A DNA stretch of 64,000 nucleotides from Crateriforma spongiae. Lineage in GTDB: Bacteria; Planctomycetota; Planctomycetia; Pirellulales; Pirellulaceae. Position 1 is the stretch's first letter; each line of letters starts with the position of its first letter. The notes beneath the pieces are model-generated. The model was not told the origin of the DNA, ran no database searches, and saw only the letters and a program-made list of their open reading frames with translations. Location: the NCBI RefSeq assembly GCF_012290005.1, contig NZ_JAAXMS010000006.1:496001-560000 (forward strand). Reading direction: 5' to 3'. The position numbers were made by a program, and so were the translations under genes. Below, in pieces: positions 21,615-29,976 of this stretch.

Positions 21615-22603
21615 AGCCCGACAATTTGAACCGCACCCGCCTGTACCGTCGCCGGCGACCGTCGTCCGTCCAATGGATGGCCTGCGTCGCGTTGATCCTG
21701 TCCGCGGCGATGATCGGCGATTCGGGACGGGCCGCGGCACAGACCCGTTCCGCACCGCCCAGCGTTCCCCTGGTTTTTGATGGCTTCACCGAACCGGCCG
21801 AAGACGTTTTGGTGTCCGGCGTCGATCTCGGGCGGCTGACGGCGATTCACGTTCGCATGGGCGACCGGGTCAGCAAAGGTGACTTGCTGGCTCAACTGGA
21901 CGATCAACTACAGGAATCGGCACTTCGCATCAGCCAAGCTCAGGCGGACATGACGGGCGAGATTCGCATGGCGGTTGCCGAACAAAAGCTGCAACAGTTG
22001 AAGACCGAATCGCTGCGAAAACTGGCGGCCGACGGGATGGCGCGACCGGAGGAACTGCAGCGTGCCGAGGCGGATTTGGAAGCCGCCAAAGCACGCGTGG
22101 AAATCGCTCAGGAACAACAACGTCTGCGACGCTTGCAGGTCCAGCGTGACCAGATCGAATTGAACCGACGAAAAGTGCTGGCACCCTGTGACGGCCGAAT
22201 CGCCCGCGTGATGCACGCGGCCGGGGAATATCTGACGCCCGCCGATGCGGTGATTTTTCGATTGATCGCCACCGACACGCTGGATGCCGTCTTCAACGTG
22301 CCCGTCGAACACATCCACCATGTCCAAATGGGCCAGACGGTCAGCGTTTTTCTGCGCAGCCAAGGCAAAACGGTGGACGGAACCGTCGATCGCATCAGCC
22401 CCGCCATCGACGGCGAAAGCGGTACCGTCCAGGTGAAAGTCTTGCTTGACAATCGCGACGAAACTTTCTTGGCCGGTGATCGCTGTACGCTTCAGTTGAC
22501 ACCCCAGCGGACCGCCCGCACCACATCCGGATCCCGCAATTCGGTGACCAGGGTATCACGCATCCATTGGCAACCCGTTGCACCGGAGGCCGTGGCCCAA
22601 TGA
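21611..22603 (+). CDS. HlyD/RND-type periplasmic adaptor (membrane fusion protein)
   Basis: 330 aa. The N-terminus has Arg-rich residues then a hydrophobic signal segment (WMACVALILSAAMIGDSG) ending near AAAQ. Next come a lipoyl half-motif (GRLTAIHVRMGDRVSKGDLL), a coiled-coil hairpin (residues about 95-185, rich in Ala/Glu/Gln), the second lipoyl half (VLAPCDGRIARVMHAAGEYL) and a beta-barrel ending in GTVQVKVLLDNRDETFLAGD. This is the standard layout of periplasmic adaptors that join an inner-membrane component to TolC. It overlaps both neighbours by 4 bp (ATGA at each end), so it belongs to one translationally coupled operon. Confidence 0.88.
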   Translation: MKPDNLNRTRLYRRRRPSSVQWMACVALILSAAMIGDSGRAAAQTRSAPPSVPLVFDGFTEPAEDVLVSGVDLGRLTAIHVRMGDRVSKGDLLAQLDDQLQESALRISQAQADMTGEIRMAVAEQKLQQLKTESLRKLAADGMARPEELQRAEADLEAAKARVEIAQEQQRLRRLQVQRDQIELNRRKVLAPCDGRIARVMHAAGEYLTPADAVIFRLIATDTLDAVFNVPVEHIHHVQMGQTVSVFLRSQGKTVDGTVDRISPAIDGESGTVQVKVLLDNRDETFLAGDRCTLQLTPQRTARTTSGSRNSVTRVSRIHWQPVAPEAVAQ

Positions 22604-24054
22604 AAGACGATCACGATTTGCAGCAAGACATCCAGCAGATGCTGAAGTCGGAATCCGTCGTGGCGACGGCGGGGCACTCGGTCCGTACGGCGCTTGCCAA
22701 CGCCGACGAGGGAATCACGCAACTGGCTCACATGTTGGGCCAGATGGAATCGCCTGTGGAAACCGAGGCGGCCAAAAGACCGACCGCGGGTCTGCAAACA
22801 CCTCTGGACTGCGTTGTTTGCATCGCCGGTGCAAAAAATCTTCGCGAATCGGCTGAGCGTGTCGTACAACGGCTTGCATCGGAGTATTCCGGATGCCATG
22901 TCCGCATCGCATTCGGCCAGCGAAGCATGACGAGGCTGTACGACCATCGATTGGGCTGGCTCAGTCCATCGAATCGTTTGCGCCAGTCGATGCAGCCGTT
23001 GTTCCAGGAAGGCATCGAAAAGGAACAGAATCAATCGCACGGCCGGACCCTGCGTATCGACGGTGTTTGGGTGATCAATCTGTCGGAAATCGGCGGCAAG
23101 CGGCACTGCTTCTTGTGGATCCAGCCTCAGGCGGGCACCAAGACCGAACCGGCCAGTTCATCGTTGGTTTGGATGGGACGATCGTCGCGTGCTCTGGCGA
23201 CAACGCTTTGGCGGCAACCACGTGTCGCAATGCCATCGAGTGCATCGGTCTTGGGGCGACGTCCCGTTTTGGCCGGTTTTCTGGCCATGTTGGTGGTTTC
23301 GTTGTTGGCGTTCTGGCCGGTCGCCTATCCGATACGTTGCACCGCGGTGATCAAGCCCCAAGGACAGCGAATGGTCGCCAGTCCGTTCGAAGCAACCTTG
23401 TTGAAAAGTCACGTGTTGCCCGGCGACCGTGTGCAGGCCGGCCAGTGCTTGTTGGAATTGGACGGTCGCCCGTTGCGTTTGGAATTGGAATCGATCGCCG
23501 CGGAAAGCCAGCGGGCGGAGAAGGCGGAAAACGTCGCCTTGGCGTCCGGTGACATCGCGGCGGCTCAGCAGGCGGCTTTGGAACAGCGACAGCTTTCACG
23601 CCGTCGCGATTTGTTGGAGGACCGTTTAAGCCGTCTGCAGATTTGCAGCCCAATGGACGCTCTGGTGATCAGTGGCGACCTAAGCCAGTACGTCGGCGCA
23701 CCGTTGAAAATGGGCCAGTCGCTGTTGGAAATCGCACCGCAGGGTGACATGCGTGTGGAGGTGCAAATCCCCGAGTTCGAAATCGGCATGGTGGCCCCCC
23801 AGGCGGACACCCACATTCGTTTTCCCGCACTGGGCGGTGAATCCTATGACGCCGACTTGGGCCAGATCTATCCGGCGGCCGAAATTCGTGACGACCAGAA
23901 CGTCTTTCTTGCCCACGTCACGATTCCCAACGACAGCGACGATTTGCGACCCGGGATGAAGGGGTTGGCCAGAATTTCTGGACCGACCCGTCCGCGGATC
24001 TGGTCGTACGTTCGTGGCATTTGGGAAAAATCGCTGTGGTGGATGGGGTACTGA
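22600..24054 (+). CDS. Membrane-anchored HlyD-like adaptor with a large cytoplasmic N-terminal domain
   Basis: 484 aa from ATG 22600, which overlaps the upstream stop (ATGA) and has a GGAGG about 10 bases ahead; an in-frame ATG at 22567 is less likely. Residues 1-215 contain no signal peptide and resemble a divergent GAF-type domain (VCIAGAKNLRESAERVVQRL then HVRIAFGQRSMTRLYDHRLG); this assignment is tentative. One transmembrane segment follows (LAGFLAMLVVSLLAFWPVAY, about 225-245). Then come a lipoyl half (VASPFEATLLKSHVLPGDRV), a short coiled coil, the second half (ICSPMDALVISGDLSQYVGA) and a barrel domain ending in RPGMKGLARI. The N-terminal domain could sense a ligand or bind a partner in the cytoplasm. 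Next gene begins 4 bp downstream. Confidence 0.82.
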   Translation: MKDDHDLQQDIQQMLKSESVVATAGHSVRTALANADEGITQLAHMLGQMESPVETEAAKRPTAGLQTPLDCVVCIAGAKNLRESAERVVQRLASEYSGCHVRIAFGQRSMTRLYDHRLGWLSPSNRLRQSMQPLFQEGIEKEQNQSHGRTLRIDGVWVINLSEIGGKRHCFLWIQPQAGTKTEPASSSLVWMGRSSRALATTLWRQPRVAMPSSASVLGRRPVLAGFLAMLVVSLLAFWPVAYPIRCTAVIKPQGQRMVASPFEATLLKSHVLPGDRVQAGQCLLELDGRPLRLELESIAAESQRAEKAENVALASGDIAAAQQAALEQRQLSRRRDLLEDRLSRLQICSPMDALVISGDLSQYVGAPLKMGQSLLEIAPQGDMRVEVQIPEFEIGMVAPQADTHIRFPALGGESYDADLGQIYPAAEIRDDQNVFLAHVTIPNDSDDLRPGMKGLARISGPTRPRIWSYVRGIWEKSLWWMGY

Positions 24055-24058
24055 TCGA

Positions 24059-26158
24059 ATGATGGAAGGATTCGTACCGCACCTGGATTCCGAGGTGCGT
24101 TTGTCACCACGAACGATCGGCGGACAATCCGGCGCGATCGCGCATCACCAAGGGCTTGAAAAGTTCTTTCGGTTCGGTTGCGAAGAAGCGTTGTTGATCG
24201 GCATGATCGACGGACGGCGCAGCGTCGAAGACTTGCTGTTGGGCATGCAACGCGCCGGTGTCGATTGGTCGGCGGATGATGTGGTCGGTTTTTTGTCGAT
24301 GCTGATTCGCGAGCGATTGCTGTTGCCTCCGGTGCAAGAGTTCGATCAGGAAAAAGCCGAACAGCTTGGCCGAAAAACCGATCCGCTGCGTTGGTGGATG
24401 ACCCCGCTATCGTCGGTGGTCAGTTTGCGAATCCCCTTGATGGACTTCGATCGCCCGGCCCTGCGCATGTGTCGGCACTTCGGGTTTTTGTTCCAACCCG
24501 TTGCTGTCGCGGTCTGGGCCGTCTTGGTCATCAGCGCGATGGTCATGATGGCATTGCGACGCGATGAACTGGCGGGCGAACTATCGCGGTTGTTCGACCG
24601 TCAGATGTGGGTTCCCATGCTGGGCATCTGGTTGCTGTGCAAGATGCTTCACGAAGCGGGCCACGCGGTTGCCGCCAAACGCCAGGGAGTTCGCATTGGC
24701 AAAACCGGCGTGATGTTCTTTCTGATGGCACCGCTGGCCTACGTCGATGTGACCGCGTCATGGATGCTGCCGCGGCGGACGTCACGGATGGCCATCGCAC
24801 TGGCCGGTGTGTACGTGGAATTGGCCGTTGCATCGGTGGCGGCATGGTGTTGGTGGTGCTTGCCCGACGGACTGGTTCGACACATCGCTGCGCAAGTGTT
24901 TGTGGTGGCCGGTCCGGCGACGTTGCTGGTCAACGCCAACCCGTTGCTACGTCTGGACGGCTACTATGTCTTGTCGGATCTGGTGGACATCCCCAATCTG
25001 CGATCGCACGGGCGTCGGCAATTGGCCGGATGGCTGGAGTATGTGCTGTTGGCGGTTCCGCGTGAATCGTCACTGTTGGCCGGCTGGCGAGTCCCGTTTG
25101 CCACCGGTCACTCGATGGCGTCGGTCGCGTTCCAGTTCGTTTGGATGGCGGGATTGATTTTCGCCGTTTCCTACTGGGCCAAAGGCTTGGGGATTTTGGT
25201 CGCGGTCGTCGCGGTCTTGCTTTGGGCAGCGATCCCGCTGGGCAATTGGATGCTACGTCATGTGCGTGACGGGGATTGGCGGCGTCGATACCGCTTGGGG
25301 CTTTCGGTCGTTCTCCTTGTGTCGCTTGGTCAGTGGCTATGGAACCAACGTTCCCCGATCACCCGTCGTGTCCCAGTCGTGGTGCGATACCACGACGAAC
25401 AGATCGCACGCGCACCGTCCGACGCGTTTATCGTCGGCGTTTTTGTCGAAGGCGGGCAACGCGTCGAAAGCGGCAGTCTGTTGATGCGGTTGCAGAACGA
25501 CGAATTGCAGGTGCAGCACGACCAGACCGCTGATCGTTTGGACTTGGCAAAGCGGCGGGAGGTCCAACTGCGTCGGCAAGGAAAGTTGGCTGATGCGGAG
25601 ATTGAAAAACGCCAAGCCGAAAACCTGAAGCACCAGTTGGATGATCTGCGTCGGCGTTTGGACGAATTGCAAGTGACCGCAAAACGTGACGGCATGGTCA
25701 CGACGTCAAATCCGATCGACTTGCTGGGCCAATTCGTGACCGAGGGCACGGAACTGGTGCGTGTTTCCGACGCCCATGAAAAAGAGCTGTTGGCTTCGAT
25801 CGGTGAATCCGATGCCCCGGCGTATCGTCGAGCGGTGAAGTCGGCCCAGCCTGTTCGAGTTCGATTGCGGGGCGGCGTTGGCATCACGGCGTTGCCCGTT
25901 TCGCTGCGTCCGCGTGCCGACATGCAATTGCCCCATCCGGCTCTTTCGGTGGCGATCGGCGGTCCGTTGCCGGTACAGCCGGATCCCGAATCGGGCGAAA
26001 ACCGTTTGATCGCTCCACGGTTCACGGCGACCAGTCCGATCGAACCGGTGGCCGCGGCATCGGTTCGTGCAGGACAACAGGGCACGATGGTGATCAGCGA
26101 TGACCGCACGATCGGCCAACGCATCTGGGAACGCTTGGATCCGCAATCAATGCGATAG
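24059..26158 (+). CDS. PqqD-like / M50 site-2-type metalloprotease / HlyD-adaptor fusion
   Basis: 699 aa from ATG 24059, 4 bp after the previous stop (ATG 24014 would overlap it by 41 bp). Residues 1-95 form a winged-helix PqqD-like domain (FFRFGCEEALLIGMIDGRRS, then DLLLGM and FLSMLIRERLLL). Multipass membrane helices follow. The M50 zinc motif HEAGH is at residues 198-202, and the distal ligand motif NPLLRLDGYY is near 294-303. More helices extend to about 430. The C-terminal 270 residues carry lipoyl-like halves (IARAPSDAFIVGVFVEGGQR; VTAKRDGMVTTSNPIDLLGQ) around a Lys/Arg/Gln-rich coiled coil, like HlyD. Family knowledge: related proteins occur with peptide maturation or export genes. Here it replaces the usual ABC exporter beside two adaptors and TolC, so it may be the inner-membrane platform or a processing protease. 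Confidence 0.86.
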   Translation: MMEGFVPHLDSEVRLSPRTIGGQSGAIAHHQGLEKFFRFGCEEALLIGMIDGRRSVEDLLLGMQRAGVDWSADDVVGFLSMLIRERLLLPPVQEFDQEKAEQLGRKTDPLRWWMTPLSSVVSLRIPLMDFDRPALRMCRHFGFLFQPVAVAVWAVLVISAMVMMALRRDELAGELSRLFDRQMWVPMLGIWLLCKMLHEAGHAVAAKRQGVRIGKTGVMFFLMAPLAYVDVTASWMLPRRTSRMAIALAGVYVELAVASVAAWCWWCLPDGLVRHIAAQVFVVAGPATLLVNANPLLRLDGYYVLSDLVDIPNLRSHGRRQLAGWLEYVLLAVPRESSLLAGWRVPFATGHSMASVAFQFVWMAGLIFAVSYWAKGLGILVAVVAVLLWAAIPLGNWMLRHVRDGDWRRRYRLGLSVVLLVSLGQWLWNQRSPITRRVPVVVRYHDEQIARAPSDAFIVGVFVEGGQRVESGSLLMRLQNDELQVQHDQTADRLDLAKRREVQLRRQGKLADAEIEKRQAENLKHQLDDLRRRLDELQVTAKRDGMVTTSNPIDLLGQFVTEGTELVRVSDAHEKELLASIGESDAPAYRRAVKSAQPVRVRLRGGVGITALPVSLRPRADMQLPHPALSVAIGGPLPVQPDPESGENRLIAPRFTATSPIEPVAAASVRAGQQGTMVISDDRTIGQRIWERLDPQSMR

Positions 26159-26188
26159 CGGCGTTCACGCGGGAAATCGATTCCGACG

Positions 26189-27418
26189 CTACGTCGTGTA
26201 TTCGCTGTTGAAGCTGACGTAAGCTTCCGTCAAATCGCTGGCCCAAAACCGACTCTGGCCCGGTCCGTCGCCGACGGTCAGATGGATGTGTACGTCGCTG
26301 GCGGATTTCATCGAACCGCTCAGCGTCGCCGCATCGAACGAAATCGGTGCGCCGGATTGATAAATCTCCACGCCGTTGATCGACAGACTGGTCTTCGCGA
26401 CGTCGATCTTAGGACCCGCATATCCCGCGGCCGAAACGATGCGCCCCCAATTCGGGTCGTTCCCTTTGATGGCCGTTTTGACCAGCGGGCTGTTTCCAAC
26501 GGCTCGTGCGATCACGTCGGCTGACTCATCATCAGTCGCGCCGTCGACTTGCAAACACAGCACATGCGTCGCGCCTTCGCCATCGGCCACGATCATTTTA
26601 CCCAAGTCGATCAGGGCTTCAGCGATGGCGTCGGTCAGCGTGGAAAGATCCTCCGCATCACTGCACGCGGTGCCTTCGTTTCGTGCCAACAGCAACAGGG
26701 TGTCGTTCGTGCTCATGTGGCCGTCCACGCTGATTCGGTTCAGACTGGCTGACGCCGCGTCGGCGATGACTTTCTGTGCCGCGGCCATGGGCAGCGCGGC
26801 GTCGGTGACCACGACCGATAGCAACGTGGCCATGTCGGGTTGGATCATCCCGGCACCCTTGGCGATCGCAGCGATCTTGACCGCCCCCGCCGAAAGCTTG
26901 GCCGTGGTGCAGTGCAGCTTGGTGTATTGGTCCGTCGTGCAAAACGCCGTGGCGACATCACGAAACGCGGATGCCGAATGATCCGCACCGGCAATGGCGG
27001 CATCGATCCCCGTGACGACTTTGTCCATCGGCAACGTGTGGCCAATCACACCGGTGCTCATCACCAAGACTTGCCGGTCCTCGCAATCGATCCGCTGGGC
27101 GACTTCCGCCGCCATTCGCGCCGTGTCGTGTTCGCCCCGGGGCCCGGTGCAAGCGTTTGCATTTCCACTGTTGGTCACCACGGCACGAAAGCGATCGGTG
27201 GGCGTCAGCCCACGGCACCACGTCACGGGTGCGGCGACGACTTGGTTGCGCGTGTACACCCCCGCAGCCACCGCATCACGGTCGGCGGTGATCACCGACA
27301 AATCGGGACGACCGCTGGGCTTGATTCCGCAGGCGGTTGACCCGAATCGAAATCCGGCGGGCAATTGATCGTCGGCCAGCGTTTCAGCAGCCTGGCAGTG
27401 GGGCAGCGGTTCAGTCAC
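26189..27418 (-). CDS. argJ: Bifunctional glutamate N-acetyltransferase / amino-acid acetyltransferase (ArgJ)
   Basis: Carries out the ornithine acetyltransferase step of the arginine pathway: acetyl transfer from N-acetylornithine to glutamate, and acetyl-CoA-dependent acetylation of glutamate. Signature sequences: LPAGFRFGSTACGIKPSGRP near the N-terminus, VVTNSGNANACTG (oxyanion-hole region), KIAAIAKGAGMIQPDMATLL with the autocleavage Thr in MATLL, NDPNWGRIVSAAGYAG, and the C-terminal tail EAYVSFNSEYTT. GTG 27418 gives 409 aa, the usual family length; an upstream ATG at 27574 adds 52 residues that do not look conserved. It lies tail-to-tail with the export operon, 30 bp away. Confidence 0.93.
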   Translation of the reverse strand: MTEPLPHCQAAETLADDQLPAGFRFGSTACGIKPSGRPDLSVITADRDAVAAGVYTRNQVVAAPVTWCRGLTPTDRFRAVVTNSGNANACTGPRGEHDTARMAAEVAQRIDCEDRQVLVMSTGVIGHTLPMDKVVTGIDAAIAGADHSASAFRDVATAFCTTDQYTKLHCTTAKLSAGAVKIAAIAKGAGMIQPDMATLLSVVVTDAALPMAAAQKVIADAASASLNRISVDGHMSTNDTLLLLARNEGTACSDAEDLSTLTDAIAEALIDLGKMIVADGEGATHVLCLQVDGATDDESADVIARAVGNSPLVKTAIKGNDPNWGRIVSAAGYAGPKIDVAKTSLSINGVEIYQSGAPISFDAATLSGSMKSASDVHIHLTVGDGPGQSRFWASDLTEAYVSFNSEYTT

Positions 27419-27861
27419 GGGCAATTCAGTGGTCGGATAGTGAAGGGACAGACGGGCAAGACGCAGCGAAATTTCAGCACAGTGGCACTTCGTCGGACAA
27501 GGGGTTGGGTTTTCATGAACCGCCGGCACCACGTCGACAGGACAGCCATTGATTGACGTGGGTTCACAATACAACGTGCGAACGTTGCCGCAGGCTGCCG
27601 CATTGCGTTATTCAACCACGCGACGAACCGGTTGAAGGAGACGAACCGGTCACCGAAGTCTAACCGGTCGACCATCAGATTCGTTTCAGGCACGAGGTGC
27701 CGGTTTCCACGCCTGCACCGGTTCACACGCGGGGTGACAGCACGGAAACTAGAGGAATCTGGACGTGTTTTTGTCGACGCCGGCTTTGCAAATCTTCCGT
27801 TTTTAAAGGTCATCCCCCCGAAGTGTCCCAGACTGATGTGCCGCACGACCGACCTTCGCCG
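27419..27861. other. Intergenic region between divergent argJ and the ABC operon
   Basis: About 440 bp with no gene I can support, although both flanking frames remain open into it (argJ to 27574, the ABC gene from 27697). The translated extensions are Arg/Pro/Thr-rich and unlike the conserved starts of either family. The middle holds the 18-bp-phased ACCGGT array described separately. Confidence 0.6.
27623..27730. promoter_or_regulatory. 18-bp-phased ACCGGT array, possible operator
   Basis: The palindrome ACCGGT occurs at 27627, 27645, 27663 and 27717, with a near match GCCGGT at 27699. All five fall on an exact 18-bp grid; the slot at 27681 is the only one without a match. Units 1 and 2 share the longer core ACGAACCGGT. 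The array lies 130-240 bp before the ABC ATPase start. It could be a multi-site operator or the remains of a short tandem repeat; no regulator gene is adjacent. Confidence 0.45.
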
Positions 27862-28884
27862 ATGGTCGTGTGCCAGGGGTTGTCCAAACGCTACGGTGAT
27901 TTTGACGCATTGCGTGCTTGCGATTTGACCGTCACCGCGGGCGAGGTTTTCGGATTATTGGGACCCAACGGTGCCGGCAAGACCACGTTGATTCGGCTGA
28001 TGCTGGGATACATCCACCCGACGGCCGGAACCTGCCGGGTTGCCGATGTGGACGTTGTCCAAGACAGCGTCGCGGTACGCCGGAATGTGTCTTACCTGCC
28101 GGGTGACGCCCGCTTGCCACGTCACATGCGGGGCAAAGGGGTTCTGGAATTTTTTGCGGCCATGCATCCCGATGGTGATTTGAAACGTAGCCTGGACGTG
28201 GCACAGCGACTGGACCTGAACCTTCGCACCCATGTCGCGTTCATGTCGACCGGGATGCGACAGAAACTGGCGTTGGCCGTGGTCCTCGGCCCGCGGACAC
28301 CGTTGCTGGTTTTGGACGAACCGACCGCCAACCTGGACCCGACCGTTCGCGCCGAAGTGCTGCAGATGGTTCGCGAGGCGCGGGCCGATGGTCGGACGGT
28401 GATGCTGTCGTCGCACGTGCTAAGCGAGATCGAAGAAACGTGCGGCGAAGTTGCGTTTCTGCGTCGTGGTGTGTCGGCTCACCGGTTGACGATGAGCGAG
28501 CTTTTTCAGCAGCACCGAATCACCGGAGACCTTGATCGACCGGTCGCGGACCGCTTGGTCGACCCGAATTCTGACGCAATACCAATGCAGCTTGCCGATC
28601 GCTTGGTGTGCAGCCTGGCCGACGATGCGGCGGGAGGCTCCGGTGCAAGTGGAAGTAACAAATCGGCCACGGTGCGTTTGGACACCTCCGGCGATCTGGC
28701 GTCTTTCTTGGGATGGCTGGATGAACTCGGAATTCGACGCATGCGTGTCGAGCCGTTGGGGCTGCGTGCGGTCTATGACGCGGTCCATTTCGGTCAGACC
28801 ATTCCCGTTGGTTTTTCCACCGCACCGCAAGACGTGATTCAGGCGGCCGACGCGTCGCGACCGTCAAAGGAACCGGTGTCATGA
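27862..28884 (+). CDS. ABC-2-type transporter ATP-binding protein
   Basis: 340 aa from ATG 27862 (MVVCQGLSKRYG); GTG 27838 is possible and the frame is open back to 27697. Walker A GPNGAGKTT, signature MSTGMRQKLALA, Walker B LLVLDEPTANLD, and the switch histidine in SSHVLSEIEE are all present. About 110 residues after the ATPase fold form an accessory C-terminal region seen in ABC-2 ATPases paired with large permeases. The permease gene overlaps its stop by 4 bp. It may act on lipids, drugs or polymers; the substrate cannot be read from sequence. A role with the export cluster upstream is possible but argJ separates them. Confidence 0.9.
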   Translation: MVVCQGLSKRYGDFDALRACDLTVTAGEVFGLLGPNGAGKTTLIRLMLGYIHPTAGTCRVADVDVVQDSVAVRRNVSYLPGDARLPRHMRGKGVLEFFAAMHPDGDLKRSLDVAQRLDLNLRTHVAFMSTGMRQKLALAVVLGPRTPLLVLDEPTANLDPTVRAEVLQMVREARADGRTVMLSSHVLSEIEETCGEVAFLRRGVSAHRLTMSELFQQHRITGDLDRPVADRLVDPNSDAIPMQLADRLVCSLADDAAGGSGASGSNKSATVRLDTSGDLASFLGWLDELGIRRMRVEPLGLRAVYDAVHFGQTIPVGFSTAPQDVIQAADASRPSKEPVS

Positions 28885-29846
28885 TTGATCGCGTCCTGGT
28901 CGGCAAATACGTTCGTCAATCCATGTTGTTATGGGCCTCGTGCGCGTTGGCCTTGTTCGCGTTTGCTTGGGTCCGCGTCTGGGTCGTCGGCATGATCGAC
29001 ATGGGCCAGTTTCAATCGGTGTTGGATCTGTTTAAAGACTTTGAACGCTTCGCACCGATCGAATTCAGTGCGCTGGCGACGCACACTGGACGGGTGGGCA
29101 TGACGTTCGACGAACCGATTGTGATTTTGTGCACAGTGATTTGGTGCGTCTCTCGCGGCAGCGACGTTGTCAGTGGTGAATTGGGACGCGGGACTTTGGA
29201 AATGGTGCTGTCTCAACCCATCAGCCGCATCCGGCTGATGTTGTCGCATGCGTTGGTCAGCGTCATCGGACTAGCATTGTTGTGTTTGTTGTTGTGGTTG
29301 GGCATCGGGATCGGCGTCCAGTTGTCGACGGTCAAGGAAACGTTGCCGCCCCAAACGGTAACGATTCCGTGGATCGAAGTGGAAGTGCCATTGGGCGGCG
29401 GCCAGCCGGTCGTGGAAACGTTGCCGATGTACCAGCGTGTGGATGTGGGAGATTTTGCCGCATCCGTTTTCAACCTGTTTGCGTTCGGATTTTTTCTGCT
29501 GGGCTTGGCCACGATGTTCAGCAGTCTGGATCGCTATCGTTGGCGGACGATCGGCGCCGTGATGGCGATCTACATCGTCCAGTTGGTGTTGTTGGGACTG
29601 GGAAAAGCCGCCGAGCCGCTGAACTGGCTCCAGAAAATCACCTTCTTTTCGTGCTACAAACCACAGCCTTTATTGGCTCTGGTGACCGACGGCGATCGGT
29701 GGGCGCCGTGGAGTCTGACGACGTCGATGCCCGACGCGGTGATGCCGCCGCTGATGTACCCGTTGATCCTGCTGGCCGGCGGGGCCGCCTTTTACGCCGT
29801 GGCGTTGTGGCGTTTTCATACACGGGATTTGCCCGCGCCGCTCTAG
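28881..29846 (+). CDS. ABC-2-type transporter permease
   Basis: 321 aa with about six hydrophobic segments: MLLWASCALALFAFAWVRVW at the start, then HALVSVIGLALLCLLLWLGI, FNLFAFGFFLLGLATMFSSL, TIGAVMAIYIVQLVLLGLG and YPLILLAGGAAFYAVALWRF at the end. The motif GELGRGTLEMVLSQPISRIR between the second and third segments is typical of ABC-2 permeases of the NatB/YhaP kind. Overlaps the ATPase gene by 4 bp (ATGA), so the two form a coupled pair, probably as a 2+2 transporter. Substrate unknown. Confidence 0.88.
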   Translation: MIDRVLVGKYVRQSMLLWASCALALFAFAWVRVWVVGMIDMGQFQSVLDLFKDFERFAPIEFSALATHTGRVGMTFDEPIVILCTVIWCVSRGSDVVSGELGRGTLEMVLSQPISRIRLMLSHALVSVIGLALLCLLLWLGIGIGVQLSTVKETLPPQTVTIPWIEVEVPLGGGQPVVETLPMYQRVDVGDFAASVFNLFAFGFFLLGLATMFSSLDRYRWRTIGAVMAIYIVQLVLLGLGKAAEPLNWLQKITFFSCYKPQPLLALVTDGDRWAPWSLTTSMPDAVMPPLMYPLILLAGGAAFYAVALWRFHTRDLPAPL

Positions 29847-29976
29847 CTGGTTTCCAAGCGATCGCCGACCGAATCGGCTGTGCCAAAGGATCGGCGACGG
29901 GCTAGAATCGTCAACGCCGACTTGAAATGATGTTGGACGTGATTGACGCGTCGCGCGATCGGTCCGAATACGTGCA

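Noticed and set aside
27862-29846. ABC pair as the ATPase of the export cluster
   Set aside because: It is ABC-2 type, not an exporter fused to membrane helices, and argJ on the opposite strand separates it. A link is possible but not supported by the sequence.
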